Assembly: GCA_002412555.1 (NCBI GenBank) | Contig: DHVH01000287.1 | Span: 1-17,567 of the forward strand | DNA from: Marinilabiliaceae bacterium UBA5213 | GTDB lineage: Bacteria; Bacteroidota; Bacteroidia; Bacteroidales; Marinilabiliaceae | Direction: 5' to 3' | DNA length: 17,567 nucleotides | Part shown: positions 16,503-17,567 of the stretch, one piece after another | Layout: each line of letters begins with the position of its first letter | Numbering within the stretch: the first letter of the stretch is position 1 | Position numbers and translations under genes: made by a program | The notes under the pieces: model-generated | Databases searched by the model: none | What the model was told of the DNA's origin: nothing | The model's input: only the letters and a program-made list of their open reading frames with translations

Positions 16503-16534
16503 ATTGACGGCATCATTCGCAACTAATATCTTTG
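16503..16534 (+). promoter_or_regulatory. Promoter of the SusC-like receptor gene
   Basis: ATTG (16503-16506), a 20-bp spacer and TATCTTTG (16527-16534) match the Bacteroidota -33/-7 consensus, with one mismatch in the -33 box. Transcription would start near 16541, about 33 nt before ATG 16574. Confidence 0.6.
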
Positions 16535-16573
16535 ATTTGTTAAAATTTGCTAAAACAATCAATCGAAAAACGA

Positions 16574-17567
16574 ATGAAAAAGACAAAATCGATGAAACGT
16601 CAATGGATCATTACCATGACCTTTTTTATGATGCTTCTGTCAGGCCACAACTTAATGGCTCAGAACATTACCATCAATGGTCAAGTACTCGACACAACGG
16701 GAGAGGCATTACCCGGCGTAACCGTATGGATTAAGGGAAGCCAAACAGGAGCCATTACCAATCCTATGGGGGAATATACGATCTCAGCCAATAAAGGAGA
16801 TGTGTTGGTTTTCTCTTTTATAGGCTATACCAATGAAGAAAGATTAGTGGGTGAGACTTCAACCATTAATGTTATTCTAACTTCAGATATGATTGGCTTA
16901 GATGAAGTTGTAGTAATTGGCTACGGCTCTGTAAAAAGAAAAGATGTGACCACCGCCATTTCAACGGTATCGACGGATGATTTGGATCAACGTCCCATTA
17001 ACATGGTTTCACAGGCTTTACAGGGTAAAGCAGCCGGGGTATCGGTTACCCGTCCCAACGGGGAACCAGGCGCAGGCATGGTAATCCGGGTAAGGGGTAC
17101 CACCTCTGTCAACGGCAGCAACGATCCCTTATATGTGGTGGATGGTGTTCCCATGACGGATATTGCCTTTTTATCAGCCAATGACATTGAAAGCATCCAG
17201 ATATTGAAAGATGCTTCGTCCGCAGCCATTTACGGTTCAAGAGCTGCCAACGGTGTAGTGATTATCAGTACCAAAACCGGATCGGTTGACAAAGCCAGAA
17301 TTACGCTATCCGCACATACAGGGGTGACCCGTCTGGCCAATAAAATTGATCCCCTCAATGTGAATGAATATCGCGAACTGTTGAGTGACATGGGCTCGAC
17401 CATTGTTTTGCCAGGCAATTTGCGCGACCAGACCGACTGGTATGAGGAAACCTACCAAACAGCCAGAACAGAAAACTACCAGGTGTCGGTCTCCAATGCC
17501 ACCGACAAACTAAGCTACTACATTTCGGGTGGGTACACGCAGGAAGAAGGGATCATCAACGTGGCCT
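16574..17567 (+). CDS. SusC-like TonB-dependent outer-membrane receptor (3' end outside window)
   Basis: The visible 331 residues are the N-terminal part of a SusC/RagA-type receptor, which imports oligosaccharides across the outer membrane with a SusD-like lipoprotein and TonB energy. In order: a signal peptide ending near NLMAQ (residue 30); a carboxypeptidase-regulatory-like domain at about 31-104 (INGQVLDTTGEALPGVTVWI); the linker DEVVVIGYGSVKRKDVT at 110-126 typical of SusC proteins; a plug domain at about 127-237 (LQGKAAGVSV, IRVRGTTSVNGSNDPLYVVD, ILKDASSAAIYGSRAANG, ISTKTG); and the first barrel strands. Frame and start were read by hand; ATG 16592 (MKRQW) is an alternative start. There is no sign of a frameshift. 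The full gene is usually about 1000 codons and should be followed by susD. A pectin fragment substrate is inferred from the pectinesterase. Confidence 0.95.
   Translation, partial: MKKTKSMKRQWIITMTFFMMLLSGHNLMAQNITINGQVLDTTGEALPGVTVWIKGSQTGAITNPMGEYTISANKGDVLVFSFIGYTNEERLVGETSTINVILTSDMIGLDEVVVIGYGSVKRKDVTTAISTVSTDDLDQRPINMVSQALQGKAAGVSVTRPNGEPGAGMVIRVRGTTSVNGSNDPLYVVDGVPMTDIAFLSANDIESIQILKDASSAAIYGSRAANGVVIISTKTGSVDKARITLSAHTGVTRLANKIDPLNVNEYRELLSDMGSTIVLPGNLRDQTDWYEETYQTARTENYQVSVSNATDKLSYYISGGYTQEEGIINVA

Overview
The window reads as a chromosomal segment of a Bacteroidota bacterium, probably class Bacteroidia. The reasons are a SusC-type TonB-dependent receptor with the family's N-terminal extension, a DUF6377-type membrane-tethered regulator, a fused FtcD-FchA protein, weak Shine-Dalgarno sequences, and promoters of the Bacteroides form (TTTG, about 19 bp, TAnnTTTG). 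A placement near the Marinilabiliales is only an impression from protein style.

Layout. Positions 1-2415 (minus strand) hold a three-gene unit: a ComEB-like dCMP deaminase, a periplasmic S41 C-terminal-processing protease, and a small DUF4834-like membrane protein cut at its stop codon by the window edge. Positions 2571-3146 (plus) encode a small outer-membrane beta-barrel protein followed by a strong terminator. Positions 3293-5520 (plus) are a two-gene unit of an XRE-cupin regulator and an ACSM-like acyl-CoA synthetase. Positions 5521-5785 are non-coding and carry four copies of a palindromic repeat, three of them at an exact 41-bp period. Positions 5786-12006 (plus) are a complete histidine-utilisation operon: hutH, hutU, hutI and fused ftcD-fchA. 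It takes histidine through urocanate, imidazolonepropionate and formiminoglutamate to glutamate, with the one-carbon unit passed to tetrahydrofolate. Convergent to it, on the minus strand, lie an M24 Xaa-Pro peptidase (12094-13308) and a secreted CE8 pectinesterase (13375-14352).

The right end is the head of a likely pectin-utilisation locus. The pectinesterase is divergent from a membrane-spanning sensor/regulator (14621-16291), which precedes a SusC-like receptor (16574 to the window edge). The regulator would sense a periplasmic sugar signal and control the receptor operon. The regulator and receptor promoters match the Bacteroidota consensus, and each lies in or near a short palindrome.

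No RNA genes, insertion sequences, CRISPR arrays or prophage genes were seen. No clearly new enzyme system was found. The least explained features are the repeat array before hutH, the terminator-like hairpin inside the DUF4834-like gene, and the palindromes at the regulator and receptor promoters.
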